Source: Sphingomonas sp. Ant H11
GTDB taxonomy: Bacteria > Pseudomonadota > Alphaproteobacteria > Sphingomonadales > Sphingomonadaceae
Assembly (NCBI RefSeq): GCF_000797515.1
Contig: NZ_JSBN01000031.1
Coordinates: 62,001-126,000, forward strand
Reading direction: 5' to 3'
DNA: 64,000 nucleotides
Below are positions 17,610 through 29,230 of the stretch, one piece after another (the first letter of the stretch is position 1; every line of letters begins with the position of its first letter). The notes below the pieces were generated by a model. The model was not told the DNA's origin, made no database searches, and was given only the letters and a program-made list of their open reading frames with translations. The position numbers were made by a program, and so were the translations under genes.

Positions 17610-19449
17610 GCCCTCGCCCCATCGGGGCGTCGAAAAGGGCGGCGATCTGCTCTATGATCGTACCCCCTAGCTGTTCCGCATCCATGATCGTCACCGCGCG
17701 CGCATAATAGCGTGTCACGTCATGGCCGATACCGATCGCCGCCAGTTCGACCGGCGACTTGGCTTCGATCCAGCCGATCACCTGCCGCAAATGGCGTTCG
17801 AGATACGACCCGGAATTGACGCTCAGCGTCGAATCGTCGACCGGCGCGCCGTCCGATATCACCATCAGGATCTTGCGTTCCTCGGGCCGCGCGATGATCC
17901 GCGAATGCGCCCAGAGCAGCGCCTCGCCATCGATATTTTCCTTTAGCAGCCCCTCGCGCATCATCAGCCCAAGCGAGGTGCGTGCGCGCCGCCACGGCTC
18001 GTCGGCCTTCTTATAGACGATGTGGCGCACGTCGTTCAGCCGCCCCGGCTGCGGTGGCCGCCCGGCGGCGAGCCAGGTCTCGCGCGATTGTCCGCCCTTC
18101 CACGCGCGCGTGGTGAAGCCGAGGATCTCGGTCTTGACCCCGCACCGCTCCAGCGTGCGCGCCAGAATGTCCGCGCTGATCGCCGCGATCGAAATCGGGC
18201 GACCGCGCATCGACCCCGAATTGTCGATCAGCAGCGTCACCACCGTGTCGCGGAAATCGGTTTCGCGCTCGACCTTGTAACTGAGCGACAGCGTCGGATT
18301 GACCACGATCCGCGCCAGCCGCGCCGCATCGAGAATGCCCTCTTCCTGGTCGAAATCCCAACTGCGGTTCTGCTGCGCCATCAAGCGGCGTTGCAGGCGG
18401 TTGGCGAGCTTGGTCACTGCCCCCTGCAAATGCACCAATTGCTGGTCGAGATAGGAACGCAGCCGCGTCAGTTCATCCGCATCGCACAGATCGGTCGCCG
18501 CGATGACTTCGTCATAGGCGGTGGTCCATGCTTTATATTCGAATTGCGGCGCGAAATCCGCGAACGGTCGGTTGGGGCGCACCGGGAGCATCCCCTCCTC
18601 GCCTTCGTCGCCGGGCTCGCCGTCCATATCGTCGAACGAATCGTCGCTTTGCTCGGTGCCTTCGCCCTCTTCGCTGTCGGAATCCTGCTCGGACCCGCGC
18701 GCCTCGATTTCGCCCTGGCCCTGCTCGCCTTCGTCCTCGCCTTCGTCGCCCTGATCGTCCTGCTGCTCTTCCGAGCCTTCATCCTCGGAACCGCCTTCCT
18801 CGGATTCGTCGGGGATCATGTCCCCTTCGATCAACTCCAGATCTTCGAGCAGCTTGGTGGTCAGGCTGGCAAAGGCGCGCTGATCGTCGATCGCGAGCCC
18901 CAGCGCATCGAGATCGCGCCCCGCTTTCTGTTCGATCCAGTCGCGGACGAGCTCGAGCCCCGGCACGGTGGCGTCGGGCGGCGGGGCACCGGTCAAGCGT
19001 TCGCGCACGATCAGCCCGAGCGCGGTCGACAGCGGCACCTCGTCGCGCGTCCGTGCGCGCGTGATCGGGTCGGCGCGCAACCGCGTCTCCAGCGCAACGT
19101 CGAGATTGGCCGCGATCCCGGCATAACCGCGCGCGCCGAGTGCCTCTACGCGTGCGCCCTCGACCGCATCGAACACCGCACGCGCCACCGCCTCGTGCGG
19201 GGCGATCCGGCCGTGCAGCGCGGTGTCGTGATAGCGCAGCCGCAGCGCGAAGCCGTCGGCGAAACCACGCGCCTCGGCCACTTGCTCGGGCGGCAGCGTG
19301 CGCGCGGGCATCGGCACCTTGATATGCTTGCCCGACTGGCTCGGCGAGTCGGCGGTGAAGGCCAGCTCGATCTCGGGCTCATGCGCAACCGCGCGCGCTG
19401 CGCCGCCCAGCACGGCCTTGAAACGATCGAGGGGGGTCTCAGTAGGCAC
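17602..19449 (-). CDS. cobT: Cobaltochelatase subunit CobT
   Basis: A protein of about 615 residues. CobT with CobS forms the AAA+/VWA chaperone-like part of the aerobic cobaltochelatase that inserts cobalt into hydrogenobyrinic acid a,c-diamide in cobalamin synthesis. The N-terminal half matches CobT ([20 protein letters not shown]). A long acidic linker rich in E, D and S occupies roughly residues 210-280. A C-terminal VWA domain shows the MIDAS motif [11 protein letters not shown] near residue 408. The acidic linker is a normal family feature. CobS and CobN are not in this window; cobT stands apart with the RHH gene downstream. Confidence 0.93.
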   Translation of the reverse strand: MPTETPLDRFKAVLGGAARAVAHEPEIELAFTADSPSQSGKHIKVPMPARTLPPEQVAEARGFADGFALRLRYHDTALHGRIAPHEAVARAVFDAVEGARVEALGARGYAGIAANLDVALETRLRADPITRARTRDEVPLSTALGLIVRERLTGAPPPDATVPGLELVRDWIEQKAGRDLDALGLAIDDQRAFASLTTKLLEDLELIEGDMIPDESEEGGSEDEGSEEQQDDQGDEGEDEGEQGQGEIEARGSEQDSDSEEGEGTEQSDDSFDDMDGEPGDEGEEGMLPVRPNRPFADFAPQFEYKAWTTAYDEVIAATDLCDADELTRLRSYLDQQLVHLQGAVTKLANRLQRRLMAQQNRSWDFDQEEGILDAARLARIVVNPTLSLSYKVERETDFRDTVVTLLIDNSGSMRGRPISIAAISADILARTLERCGVKTEILGFTTRAWKGGQSRETWLAAGRPPQPGRLNDVRHIVYKKADEPWRRARTSLGLMMREGLLKENIDGEALLWAHSRIIARPEERKILMVISDGAPVDDSTLSVNSGSYLERHLRQVIGWIEAKSPVELAAIGIGHDVTRYYARAVTIMDAEQLGGTIIEQIAALFDAPMGRGRG

Positions 19450-19558
19450 GGCTCAGCTCCGACGACACGCTATGCCTGCGGACAAAAAGGCAAGACGATG
19501 GATCATGGCGTCCCTGCTACCAGATTGCGGCGCGTCGGAAAGCGGGGATGTTCCGATA

Positions 19559-19781
19559 CTATCCTTCGATCCTCGGCAGGTCAGATGCAGCGGCGGCATC
19601 CCTGCGACCGCGTAGGTAGCCCTCAATCGTGCTGACCCGGTCGCGCAGCGAGACATGGCTATCCGCCAGCCGCGTCAGGCCATCGCTGAGCGCGGCCAGT
19701 TTTTTTCTCCAGCCCATTCATACGCTCTTGATAGGTCAAAACGGCCTTGACGAGCGCGAATGCCTTTTCGCTCGTGCTCAC
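19559..19781 (-). CDS. Small predicted coiled-coil protein, frameshifted at an A-run
   Basis: A hypothetical protein of about 73 residues. The GTG at 19781 overlaps the upstream stop by four bases (GTGA), and the protein opens MSTSEKAFALVKAVLTYQER. A run of seven A's on the coding strand (plus-strand T's 19700-19706) breaks the frame. With six A's it continues KKLAALSDGLTRLADSHVSL and ends at TAG 19559-19561. The heptad-like Leu spacing suggests a short coiled coil. The 4-base overlap, the exact fit after removing one base and the absence of stops support it as a real gene. Its function is unknown. Confidence 0.6.
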
Positions 19782-20068
19782 GCCGGGTCGCCTGCCAAGG
19801 CGCGATCGATCGCCGCGCAGGCGCGGTCGATCGATTCATTCATCGCGTCCAACTGGCGGTTCCACTTCGCAAGACTGATTTCAAGCTCCGGCAGCACCAG
19901 GGCGAGCGCCTCATCATAACTGTCCGCTTCGCTTTGCCCCCCAGCAAGGTATCGGGTCGAAGCCTCACGCAGGACATGCCCAACGGATTTTCCCGCGCCG
20001 GACGCATAAGAGTCTAGCGCCGCCTTGTTCTCGGGAGTGGTCAGAAAGGTGACACGTTCGGTCTGCAT
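19778..20068 (-). CDS. Small hypothetical protein, possibly DNA-binding
   Basis: A protein of about 96 residues beginning MQTERVTFLTTPENKAALDS, with AGKSVGHVLREASTRYLAGG in the middle and a helical C-terminus (LAKWNRQLDAMNESIDRACA). The beta-strand then two-helix look of the N-terminus resembles ribbon-helix-helix proteins, but no family is certain. The ATG at 20068 is preferred because AAGGAT lies nine bases upstream. It is coupled to the small coiled-coil gene at 19559-19781. A toxin/antitoxin-like pair was considered but neither partner resembles a known toxin. Confidence 0.65.
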   Translation of the reverse strand: MQTERVTFLTTPENKAALDSYASGAGKSVGHVLREASTRYLAGGQSEADSYDEALALVLPELEISLAKWNRQLDAMNESIDRACAAIDRALAGDPA

Positions 20069-20124
20069 CGCGGCAATCCTTATCATGTGATTATAAGGTT
20101 TTCGCGCCCTTGGACAAGATCCCC

Positions 20125-21650
20125 TCACAGCGGGATATTATCGTGCTTCTTCCACGGGTTCTCCAACTGCTTGCCGCGCAGCTTGCGCAAGCCCAGCGCG
20201 ATGCGGCGGCGGGTCGAGTGCGGCTGGATCACCTCGTCGATGAACCCCTTGCTCGCCGCCACAAACGGGTTCGCGAAGCGCGCCTCATACTGTGCGGTCT
20301 GCTCGGCAATTTCCTCGGGCGTGCGGCCGCGAAAGATGATTTCGACCGCACCTTTCGCGCCCATCACCGCGATCTCGGCGGTCGGCCAGGCGTAATTGAG
20401 GTCGCCGCGCAAATGCTTCGAGGCCATCACGTCATACGCCCCGCCATAAGCCTTGCGCGTGATGACGGTGATCTTGGGCACGGTCGCTTCGGCATACGCG
20501 AACAGCAGCTTCGCGCCGTGCTTGATGATGCCGTTCAGCTCCTGCGCGGTGCCCGGCAGGAATCCCGGCACGTCGACAAAGGTGACGATCGGGATTTCGA
20601 AGGCATCGCAGAAGCGCACGAACCGCGCCGCCTTCTTGGACGAATTGATGTCGAGGCACCCGGCCAGCACCATCGGCTGGTTGGCGACGAAGCCGACCGT
20701 GCGCCCCTCGATCCGCCCGAAGCCGATAATGATGTTCGCGGCATGGGTCGGCTGAACCTCGAAGAAGTCGCCCTCATCGACGGTCTTTCGGATCAGCTCG
20801 TGCATGTCATAGGGCTGGTTGGCCGACGCTGGCACCAGCGTGTCGAGCGACGCCTCGATCCGGTCCCATGGGTCCGACGAGGGACGTTCGGGTGCGCCTT
20901 CGCGGTTCGAGGCGGGCAGGAAATCGATGAAGTCGCGCGCCGCCAGCAACGCCTCGATATCGTTTTCGAACGCGACATCGGCCACGCCGGATTTGGTGGT
21001 GTGCGTCACCGCGCCGCCCAATTCCTCCTGCGTGACGATTTCGTTGGTCACCGTCTTCACCACATCGGGCCCGGTGACGAACATGTAGGACGAATCCTTC
21101 ACCATGAAGATGAAGTCGGTCATCGCCGGGGAATAGACCGCGCCGCCCGCGCACGGCCCCATAATCAGGCTGATCTGCGGCACCACGCCGCTCGCCAAAA
21201 CATTCCGCTGGAACACCTCGCATAGCCGCCAAGCGAAGCGACGCCTTCCTGGATGCGCGCGCCGCCGCTGTCGTTGAGGCCGATCACGGGTGCCCCGACC
21301 TTCAGCGCCATGTCCATGATCTTGCAGATCTTCTGCGCATGGCGTTCCGACAGCGAACCGCCGAACACCGTGAAATCCTGGCTGAACACGAACACCAGCC
21401 GACCGTTGATCGTGCCCGATCCGGTGACGACGCCATCGCCCGGAATCTTCTGCTCGGCCATGCCGAAATCGACGCAATTATGTTCGACATACATATCAAG
21501 CTCTTCGAACGAGCCTTCGTCGAGAAGCACATCGAGCCGCTCGCGCGCGGTGAGCTTGCCCTTGGCATGCTGCGCGGCGATGCGTTTCTCGCCCCCGCCC
21601 ATGCGCGCGGCTTCACGTTTACGTTCCAGTTCGGCGATGGTCGAGGACAT
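20125..21650 (-). CDS. pccB: Propionyl-CoA carboxylase beta subunit (one frameshift)
   Basis: A carboxyltransferase subunit of about 508 residues after correction, normal for PccB. It transfers carboxyl from biotin to propionyl-CoA (or acetyl-CoA) to give methylmalonyl-CoA. The crotonase-like carboxyltransferase fold is seen in both halves: [16 protein letters not shown] in the first, [20 protein letters not shown] and [18 protein letters not shown] in the second. The frame breaks at 21220; one C restored gives [20 protein letters not shown], exactly the family sequence. The start is ATG at 21650 with GGGAG upstream. The biotinylated alpha subunit is not in the window. It is divergent from acetyl-CoA synthetase. 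Confidence 0.93.
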
Positions 21651-21767
21651 GGTCACTCCCTAAAACCCGTTGTGCGCTCTTTTCGCGGTTTGGCGACGGA
21701 ACGCAACCCATGCACCCTTGCCAAGCACCAGCAGGGAACGGCAAATGCGCGCCCATAGGAGACCAAG

Positions 21768-23708
<1,941 letters not shown>

Positions 23709-23783
23709 CGCGCAGGCACGTGTTGCGGAGCCCCCACCCCACTGTTATGGTCAAGCATAACACAGGTTTTAGGGGGCTCCTTC

Positions 23784-25826
23784 ATGCGTACATCCACCTT
23801 CGCCCGGCTCGCCGCCGCGGCTGCCATCGTCGCGCTCGCGGCACCCACGCTCGCCAAGGATGCCAAGAGCGGGCCGCGCTACGGCACCTTCGGTGTCGAT
23901 CTGACGACGCAGGACAAGGCGATCAAGCCGGGCGACGATTTCTGGACCTTCGCCAATGGCGCGTGGAACAAGCGTACGCAGATCGCCGCCGATCGCACCT
24001 CGGCCGGCTATTGGGTGGTGATCAGCGACGAAGCCGAACAGCACGTCCGCGACATCCTGACCGATCTCGCCGCCAATCCCGCCAGCTTTGGCGCGTCGGG
24101 CAAGCAGATCGGCGATCTCTACGCGAGCTGGATGGACCAGGCCGCGATCGATGCGCGTGGCACCACATCGCTCCAGCCCTATCTCGCCAAGATCGCTGCC
24201 GTGCAGGACAAGGCCGCGTTGCAGACGCTGTTCGCCAGTGTCGGCTATGCCTCGCCGGTCGAACTCGGCCAATTGCCCAATCCGTCCGACCCGACCCGCT
24301 ATGTTGCCGCCGCCAGCCAGGGCGGGCTCGGCATGGGCGGGCGCGATTACTACCTGCTCGAAGGCGCGAAATATGACGGCTTCCGCAAGGCCTATCGCGA
24401 CTATGTGATCCAGATGCAGACGCTGGCGGGCATTCCCGACGCCGCGACCAAGGCCGATGCGATCATCGCGCTCGAAACCGCGATGGCCAAGGAGCAATGG
24501 AGCCCCGAGCGCCAGCGCAATCTGATGGAGATGTTCAAGCCGATGGACCGTGCGGGCATGAAAGCGCTCGCGCCGCAATTCGACTGGGATTTGATGCTGA
24601 AGACCGCCGGGCTCGACAGCATCCCGACCGTGATCATGGCGACCAGCACCGCGCTGACCGCCAATGGCAAATTGCTCGATTCGGTGCCGCTGCAGACATG
24701 GAAGGACTGGGTCGCGTTCCGCTTCGTCAGCGATCACGCACAATTCCTGCCCAAGGCGTTCGACGATGCGAGCTTCGCCTTTTACGGCAAGACGCTACGC
24801 GACCAGCCGACCCAGCGCGACCGCTGGAAGCGCGGTGTTGCCCTCGTCAATGGTGCGTTGGGCGAGGCGGTCGGCCAGATTTACGTGGCGCGCTATTTCC
24901 CGCCCGAGAGCGAAGCCAAAATGGGCGAGCTGATCGGCGATCTGCGCGGCGCACTTGGCGAAAGGCTCACGGCGAATAGCTGGATGGACGCCAAGACCAA
25001 GGCGGCGGCGCTTGCCAAGCTCGACAAGTTCGACCCGCGCATCGGCCACCCGGCCAAGTACATCGACTATGCCAGCCTCAAGATCGATCGCGGCGATCTG
25101 CTCGGCAATGCGATGCGCAGCGGCGACTTCCAGCATCAGCTCGATCTCGACCGGCTGACCAAGCCCGTCGATCGCAGCCTGTGGGACATGACCCCGCAGA
25201 CGGTGAACGCCTATTACAATCCGCTCTCGAACCAGATCACCTTCCCCGCCGCGATCCTGCAGCCGCCCTTCTTCGACCCCAAGGCCGATGCCGCGGTCAA
25301 TTACGGCGCGATCGGCGCGGTGATCGGGCATGAGATCGGCCACGGCTTTGACGATCAGGGCAGCCTGTTCGACGGGACCGGCAAGATCAGCAACTGGTGG
25401 ACGCCCGAATCCAAAAAGGCCTTCACCGCGCGCACCGCCGTGCTCGGCAAGCAATATGACGGCTATGAACCGATCCCCGGCACGCACATCAAGGGATCGC
25501 TCACCATGGGCGAGAATATCGGCGATCTGGGCGGCGTGGAAATGGCCTATGCCGCCTATCAGCGCTATCAGGCCAAGCACGGCAAGGCACCGGTGATCGG
25601 CGGGCTGACCGGTGACCAGCGCTTCTTCCTCGCCTGGGCGCAAGTCTGGCAGGAAAAGGACCGCGAAGGCGCGCTGCGCCAGCAATTGCTGACCAATGCG
25701 CACAGCCCGGCCTTCTTCCGCGTCAACGGCGTCGTGCGCAATGTCGATGCCTGGTACACCGCCTTTAACGTCAAGCCCGGCGACAAGCTGTACCTCGCCC
25801 CCGCCGACCGGGTGCATATCTGGTAA
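23784..25826 (+). CDS. M13-family zinc metallopeptidase, exported
   Basis: A neprilysin-like endopeptidase of 680 residues. A signal peptide covers about residues 1-24 (FARLAAAAAIVALAAPTLAK). The peptidase_M13_N domain starts at SGPRYGTFGVDL. The C-terminal domain carries the zinc motif VIGHEIGHGFDDQG near residue 515, with the third ligand in MGENIGDLGGVEMAY and the substrate-binding NAYYNPLSN segment. It likely acts in the periplasm on peptides. The length is typical. It stands alone: a 13-bp hairpin follows it before the convergent glutathione reductase gene. Confidence 0.93.
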   Translation: MRTSTFARLAAAAAIVALAAPTLAKDAKSGPRYGTFGVDLTTQDKAIKPGDDFWTFANGAWNKRTQIAADRTSAGYWVVISDEAEQHVRDILTDLAANPASFGASGKQIGDLYASWMDQAAIDARGTTSLQPYLAKIAAVQDKAALQTLFASVGYASPVELGQLPNPSDPTRYVAAASQGGLGMGGRDYYLLEGAKYDGFRKAYRDYVIQMQTLAGIPDAATKADAIIALETAMAKEQWSPERQRNLMEMFKPMDRAGMKALAPQFDWDLMLKTAGLDSIPTVIMATSTALTANGKLLDSVPLQTWKDWVAFRFVSDHAQFLPKAFDDASFAFYGKTLRDQPTQRDRWKRGVALVNGALGEAVGQIYVARYFPPESEAKMGELIGDLRGALGERLTANSWMDAKTKAAALAKLDKFDPRIGHPAKYIDYASLKIDRGDLLGNAMRSGDFQHQLDLDRLTKPVDRSLWDMTPQTVNAYYNPLSNQITFPAAILQPPFFDPKADAAVNYGAIGAVIGHEIGHGFDDQGSLFDGTGKISNWWTPESKKAFTARTAVLGKQYDGYEPIPGTHIKGSLTMGENIGDLGGVEMAYAAYQRYQAKHGKAPVIGGLTGDQRFFLAWAQVWQEKDREGALRQQLLTNAHSPAFFRVNGVVRNVDAWYTAFNVKPGDKLYLAPADRVHIW

Positions 25827-25841
25827 GGTGAATGAGACCGG

Positions 25842-25870
25842 TCGTCCTTCCCGCCGCGCGGGAAGGACGA
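25842..25870. terminator. Hairpin between convergent M13 peptidase and gor
   Basis: A 13-bp perfect inverted repeat (25842-25854 with 25858-25870, TCGTCCTTCCCGC and complement) with a 3-base loop. It sits between two convergent stops and has no T-tract. It has the same design as the hairpin at 12322-12346, so likely a shared bidirectional end signal of this genome. Confidence 0.62.
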
Positions 25871-25874
25871 TCGG

Positions 25875-27230
25875 TTACCGCAGCAGCACCAGTTCCTCCG
25901 CCATCGACGGATGCAGCGCGACCGTCTGGTCGAAGGCGTCCTTGGTCAGCCCGGCCTTCACCGCAACCGCCGCCGCCTGCAAGATCTCGGGTGCATCGGG
26001 GCCAATCATATGCAGCCCCAGCACCACGCCGGACTCGGCATGGCACACCATCTTGTAGAGCGCGCGTTCGTTGCGGCCGGCGAGCACATTCTTCATCGGG
26101 CGGAAGTCCGAGGTATAGACCTTGACCGAACCGAACTTGTTCTTCGCCTGCGCCTCGGTCAGGCCGACGCCCGCCATCGGCGGGTGGCTGAACACCGCGC
26201 TCGGGATATTCTCGTAATCGACTTGGGTAGGCTTGTTGCCAAACAGCGTATCCGCAAACGCCTGCCCCTCGCGGATCGCGACTGGGGTCAGTTGCACGCG
26301 ATTGGTCACGTCACCGACGGCATAGATGCTGTCGCAGCTCGATTTGTTGTCGTCATCGACGACGATCGCGCCCTTGTCGTCCAGATCGACGCCCGCCGCC
26401 GCCAGGCCAAGCCCTGCGGTATTGGGGGTGCGTCCGGTTGCGAACAGCACGCAATCGACCTCAATCGGTTCATGATTGGTCATCGAGACCAGCAAGCTGC
26501 CGTCGGCTTGCTTCTCGATGCCGCGGAACGCCGCGTTGAAGCGGAAGTCGAGCCCCTTCATCATCGAGATCTGCAGCAGCCGGTCGCGGATCGATTCGTC
26601 ATAACCGCGCAGGATCACATCGCTGCGGTTGATCAGCGTCACCTTTGCGCCGAATTCGTTGAAGATACCGGCGAATTCATTGGCGATATAGCCAGCGCCC
26701 GCGATCAGGATGCGCTTGGGCACGGCGTCGAGATGGAATACTTCGTTCGAGGTGATGCCATGTTCGTGCCCCGGGCATTCCGGCACCACCGGCGTCGCGC
26801 CGACCGCGATCAGAATGTATTTAGCGGTCACCTCGCGCCCGTCGCCCAGCCGCACGCTATGCGGCCCGGTCACCTCCGCGCGATCGAGGATGATGTCGAC
26901 GCCATTGTTGTTGAGCGTGGCGGTATAGGCACCGTTGATGCGGCTGACTTCTTCCATGACATTGTCGCGCAGCCGCACCCAGTCGAAGCCGAGATTGTCG
27001 GGCACGTCCCAGCCAAAGCGCTTGGCGTCCTTCAGATCCTCGGCGAAGTGCGCGCCGTAGACGAGCAGCTTCTTGGGCACGCAACCGCGGATAACGCAGG
27101 TGCCGCCAACGCGATATTCCTCGGCCACCGCCACCTTCGCACCATGTGCAGCGGCAACGCGCGACGCGCGCGTACCGCCCGAACCGGCACCGATGACGAA
27201 GAGATCGTAATCATAAGAAGCGGTGGTCAT
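25875..27230 (-). CDS. gor: Glutathione-disulfide reductase
   Basis: A 451-residue FAD/NADPH pyridine nucleotide-disulfide oxidoreductase that regenerates glutathione from its disulfide. The N-terminal FAD site is FVIGAGSGGTRASR. The redox pair C45-C50 lies in GGTCVIRGCVPKK. A second nucleotide-binding site is AGAGYIANEFAG, and the C-terminal dimerisation part ends in VALHPSMAEELV with the catalytic His. It follows DUF4174 and pgi on the same strand; the corrected stop of DUF4174 lies about 20 bases before this start, so the three probably form an operon. Confidence 0.94.
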   Translation of the reverse strand: MTTASYDYDLFVIGAGSGGTRASRVAAAHGAKVAVAEEYRVGGTCVIRGCVPKKLLVYGAHFAEDLKDAKRFGWDVPDNLGFDWVRLRDNVMEEVSRINGAYTATLNNNGVDIILDRAEVTGPHSVRLGDGREVTAKYILIAVGATPVVPECPGHEHGITSNEVFHLDAVPKRILIAGAGYIANEFAGIFNEFGAKVTLINRSDVILRGYDESIRDRLLQISMMKGLDFRFNAAFRGIEKQADGSLLVSMTNHEPIEVDCVLFATGRTPNTAGLGLAAAGVDLDDKGAIVVDDDNKSSCDSIYAVGDVTNRVQLTPVAIREGQAFADTLFGNKPTQVDYENIPSAVFSHPPMAGVGLTEAQAKNKFGSVKVYTSDFRPMKNVLAGRNERALYKMVCHAESGVVLGLHMIGPDAPEILQAAAVAVKAGLTKDAFDQTVALHPSMAEELVLLR

Positions 27231-27250
27231 CGAAAGCTCCGTAAGGGAAT

Positions 27251-27624
27251 TCAGCGCAAGCCCGCGCGCGCATCGGCATCGCGTCGATCGCGGCGATCAG
27301 GGTTGCGGGGGTAATCGGATCGGTCTGTCGCAGGGCTACATGCCCGTCCTTGCCGATCAACAGGACAGCGAAACGATCACGCGGTAGCGACCAAAGTTGG
27401 CGCAACGCCGCCGCGGAATCGCGCACGCCCGCCACGCGATCCGCCATGACCGTGACGATCACGACGTCGCGCGCGGCGAGCGGCTCCTGGCTTGCGGCAA
27501 GCGCAGCGATCTGCTGCTGCGCTTGCCGATCGGCTTCGGCGGGCGCGGCGATGACAAGCAATCGGTGGTGATGACGCATCTCCACCACCGATTGGGTCAT
27601 CAACGCCAGCGCCGCCAGCAACAT
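27251..27624 (-). CDS. DUF4174-domain protein, exported, probable frameshift
   Basis: A protein of about 124 residues with a hydrophobic N-terminus (MLLAALALMTQSVVE) that looks like a signal peptide. A thioredoxin-like DUF4174 domain follows, in which RLLVIAAPAEADRQAQQQIA and DRFAVLLIGKDGHVALRQTD are recognisable. As written the frame runs on past the gor start. Adding one C near 27268 gives MPMRRAGLR and a stop at 27251-27253, the size expected for the family. The start shares one base with the pgi stop (TGATG). The function is unknown. Confidence 0.75.
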
Positions 27625-29114
27625 CAGCCGAACGCGCGCTTGATCAGGTCGGTGGTCGACACGTCGAACTCTTGCCCGCCCGCATCGGCCGCCTTGGCCA
27701 TTTCCTTGCCCAGCTCGACGCCGAACTGGTCGAACGGATTGATGCCGAGCAGCACGCCATTCACGAACACACGCTGCTCGTAAAACGCGATCAGCGCGCC
27801 GAGCGTGCGCGCATCGAGCACTTCGAGGAGGATCGTCGAAGACGGCCGATCGCCCGAATAGCTGCGCGCGAGATCGTCATTGGGCCGCCCCTTCATCAGC
27901 GCCGCCCCTTGCGCAAAGGCATTGAGCAGCAATTGGCGGTGATGTTCTTCGGCCAGCGTATCGCCCGGTTCGATCACCGCGACGAATTCGACCGGCACCA
28001 GATGCGTGCCCTGATGCAGCAACTGGAACACGGCGTGCTGCGCATCGGTGCCGACGCCGCCCCAGGTGATGGCAGCACTTGGACGGCCGAGCGGCTTGCC
28101 GTCGATCGTCACGCCCTTGCCGTTCGATTCCATTTCGAGCTGCTGGAGATAGGACGGCAGCAACCGCAACCGCTCATCATAGGCGAAGGTCGCGCGCGTC
28201 TCGGCGTGGCGGACCTGCGTGTAATAGAGATCGGCAAACGCTGCCAAAGCCGGCGCATTCTGGCTGAGCGACGTCTGGCGGAAATGGCGGTCCATTTCGC
28301 CCGCACCATCGAGCATGTCCTGGAAATTGTCCCATCCGAGCGCCAGCGCCGCCGGGAAGCCGATCGACGACCACAGGGAATAGCGCCCGCCAACCGACTC
28401 GGCGAAGGGCAACACGCGGGTTTCATCGACGCCCCATTCGACCGCCTTGTCGGGGTCGGCGGTCAGCGCAACGACGCGGCCATAGACGTCATCCACCCCG
28501 CCTTCGCCCATCCACTGCAGCACCGATTCGGCGTTGGTCAGCGTTTCCTTGGTGGTGAAGGTCTTGGACGCGATCACCAGCAATGTGGCGGTCGGATCGA
28601 ACTTCTTGAACACCTCTTCCAGTGCCGCACCGTCGATGTTGGAGACGATCGCGACGTCGTAGCGGCTGTCTTCGCGCCCCAGCGCGTCGATCAGCAGATC
28701 GGGCCCAAGTGCCGATCCGCCGATGCCCACGTGCAGCACATGGCGAATCGGCCCGAGCGCCTCGCCCTCGATCGCGTCGATCAACGCGCGCATGCGCGCG
28801 TGCAGCACCCGGGCCTGGGCGACATCGTCGACACTGCCTTCGCCACGCTCGGCGACATGGGTGACGGCGCGGCCTTCGGTGGTGTTGATGATCTCGCCCG
28901 CGAACAGCGCCTCGCGCTTGCCCGCCAGGTCCTGCGCCTTGGCCAGCGCCTCGAACGCGGCCACCGCTTGCGCCGTCAAATGCGTCTTCGACCAGTCGAA
29001 ATGCAGACCCGCCACATCGACGCTGAAGGCCGCCAGCCGGTTGGGGTCTTCGGCGAACAGGGTTTCCAGGCGCGGCGCGGGCAAGGCTTCGATCGCGGTC
29101 CAGTCGGCAGGCAT
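27624..29114 (-). CDS. pgi: Glucose-6-phosphate isomerase
   Basis: Interconverts glucose-6-phosphate and fructose-6-phosphate in the cytoplasm. The protein has about 496 residues, slightly shorter than the enterobacterial enzyme, as usual in this group. Family signatures are visible: the first SIS region VGIGGSALGPDLLIDALG, the second signature in GRYSLWSSIGFPAALALGWD, and the C-terminal GINPFDQFGVELGKE, which carries the catalytic Lys/Gln. The start is taken as MPADWTAIEAL (ATG 29114); the frame is open further upstream to 29207, but that part resembles no Pgi. First gene of pgi/DUF4174/gor. Confidence 0.95.
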   Translation of the reverse strand: MPADWTAIEALPAPRLETLFAEDPNRLAAFSVDVAGLHFDWSKTHLTAQAVAAFEALAKAQDLAGKREALFAGEIINTTEGRAVTHVAERGEGSVDDVAQARVLHARMRALIDAIEGEALGPIRHVLHVGIGGSALGPDLLIDALGREDSRYDVAIVSNIDGAALEEVFKKFDPTATLLVIASKTFTTKETLTNAESVLQWMGEGGVDDVYGRVVALTADPDKAVEWGVDETRVLPFAESVGGRYSLWSSIGFPAALALGWDNFQDMLDGAGEMDRHFRQTSLSQNAPALAAFADLYYTQVRHAETRATFAYDERLRLLPSYLQQLEMESNGKGVTIDGKPLGRPSAAITWGGVGTDAQHAVFQLLHQGTHLVPVEFVAVIEPGDTLAEEHHRQLLLNAFAQGAALMKGRPNDDLARSYSGDRPSSTILLEVLDARTLGALIAFYEQRVFVNGVLLGINPFDQFGVELGKEMAKAADAGGQEFDVSTTDLIKRAFG

Positions 29115-29230
29115 TAGGGCACCTCTTTGGTCAATGGGGGCGGGGGGAGGGTCCGCCTTAGATTGCCCTAGCGCCGCGCGGTTACAACCGCCAGCTTGAC
29201 GCGACACCGGAGCCGCACCAAACCGCGCGC

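Noticed and set aside
18022..19635. Long open frame (537 codons) on the plus strand opposite cobT
   Set aside because: It mirrors the codon structure of cobT, has no family motif and repeats low-complexity hydrophobic patterns from the acidic linker; a high-GC shadow frame.
19559..20068. Classical toxin/antitoxin module
   Set aside because: Neither small protein resembles a known toxin family such as RelE, PIN or Doc; kept as an unexplained pair only.
25911..29117. 467- and 481-codon plus-strand frames opposite gor and pgi
   Set aside because: Shadow frames; the minus-strand genes have full catalytic motifs.
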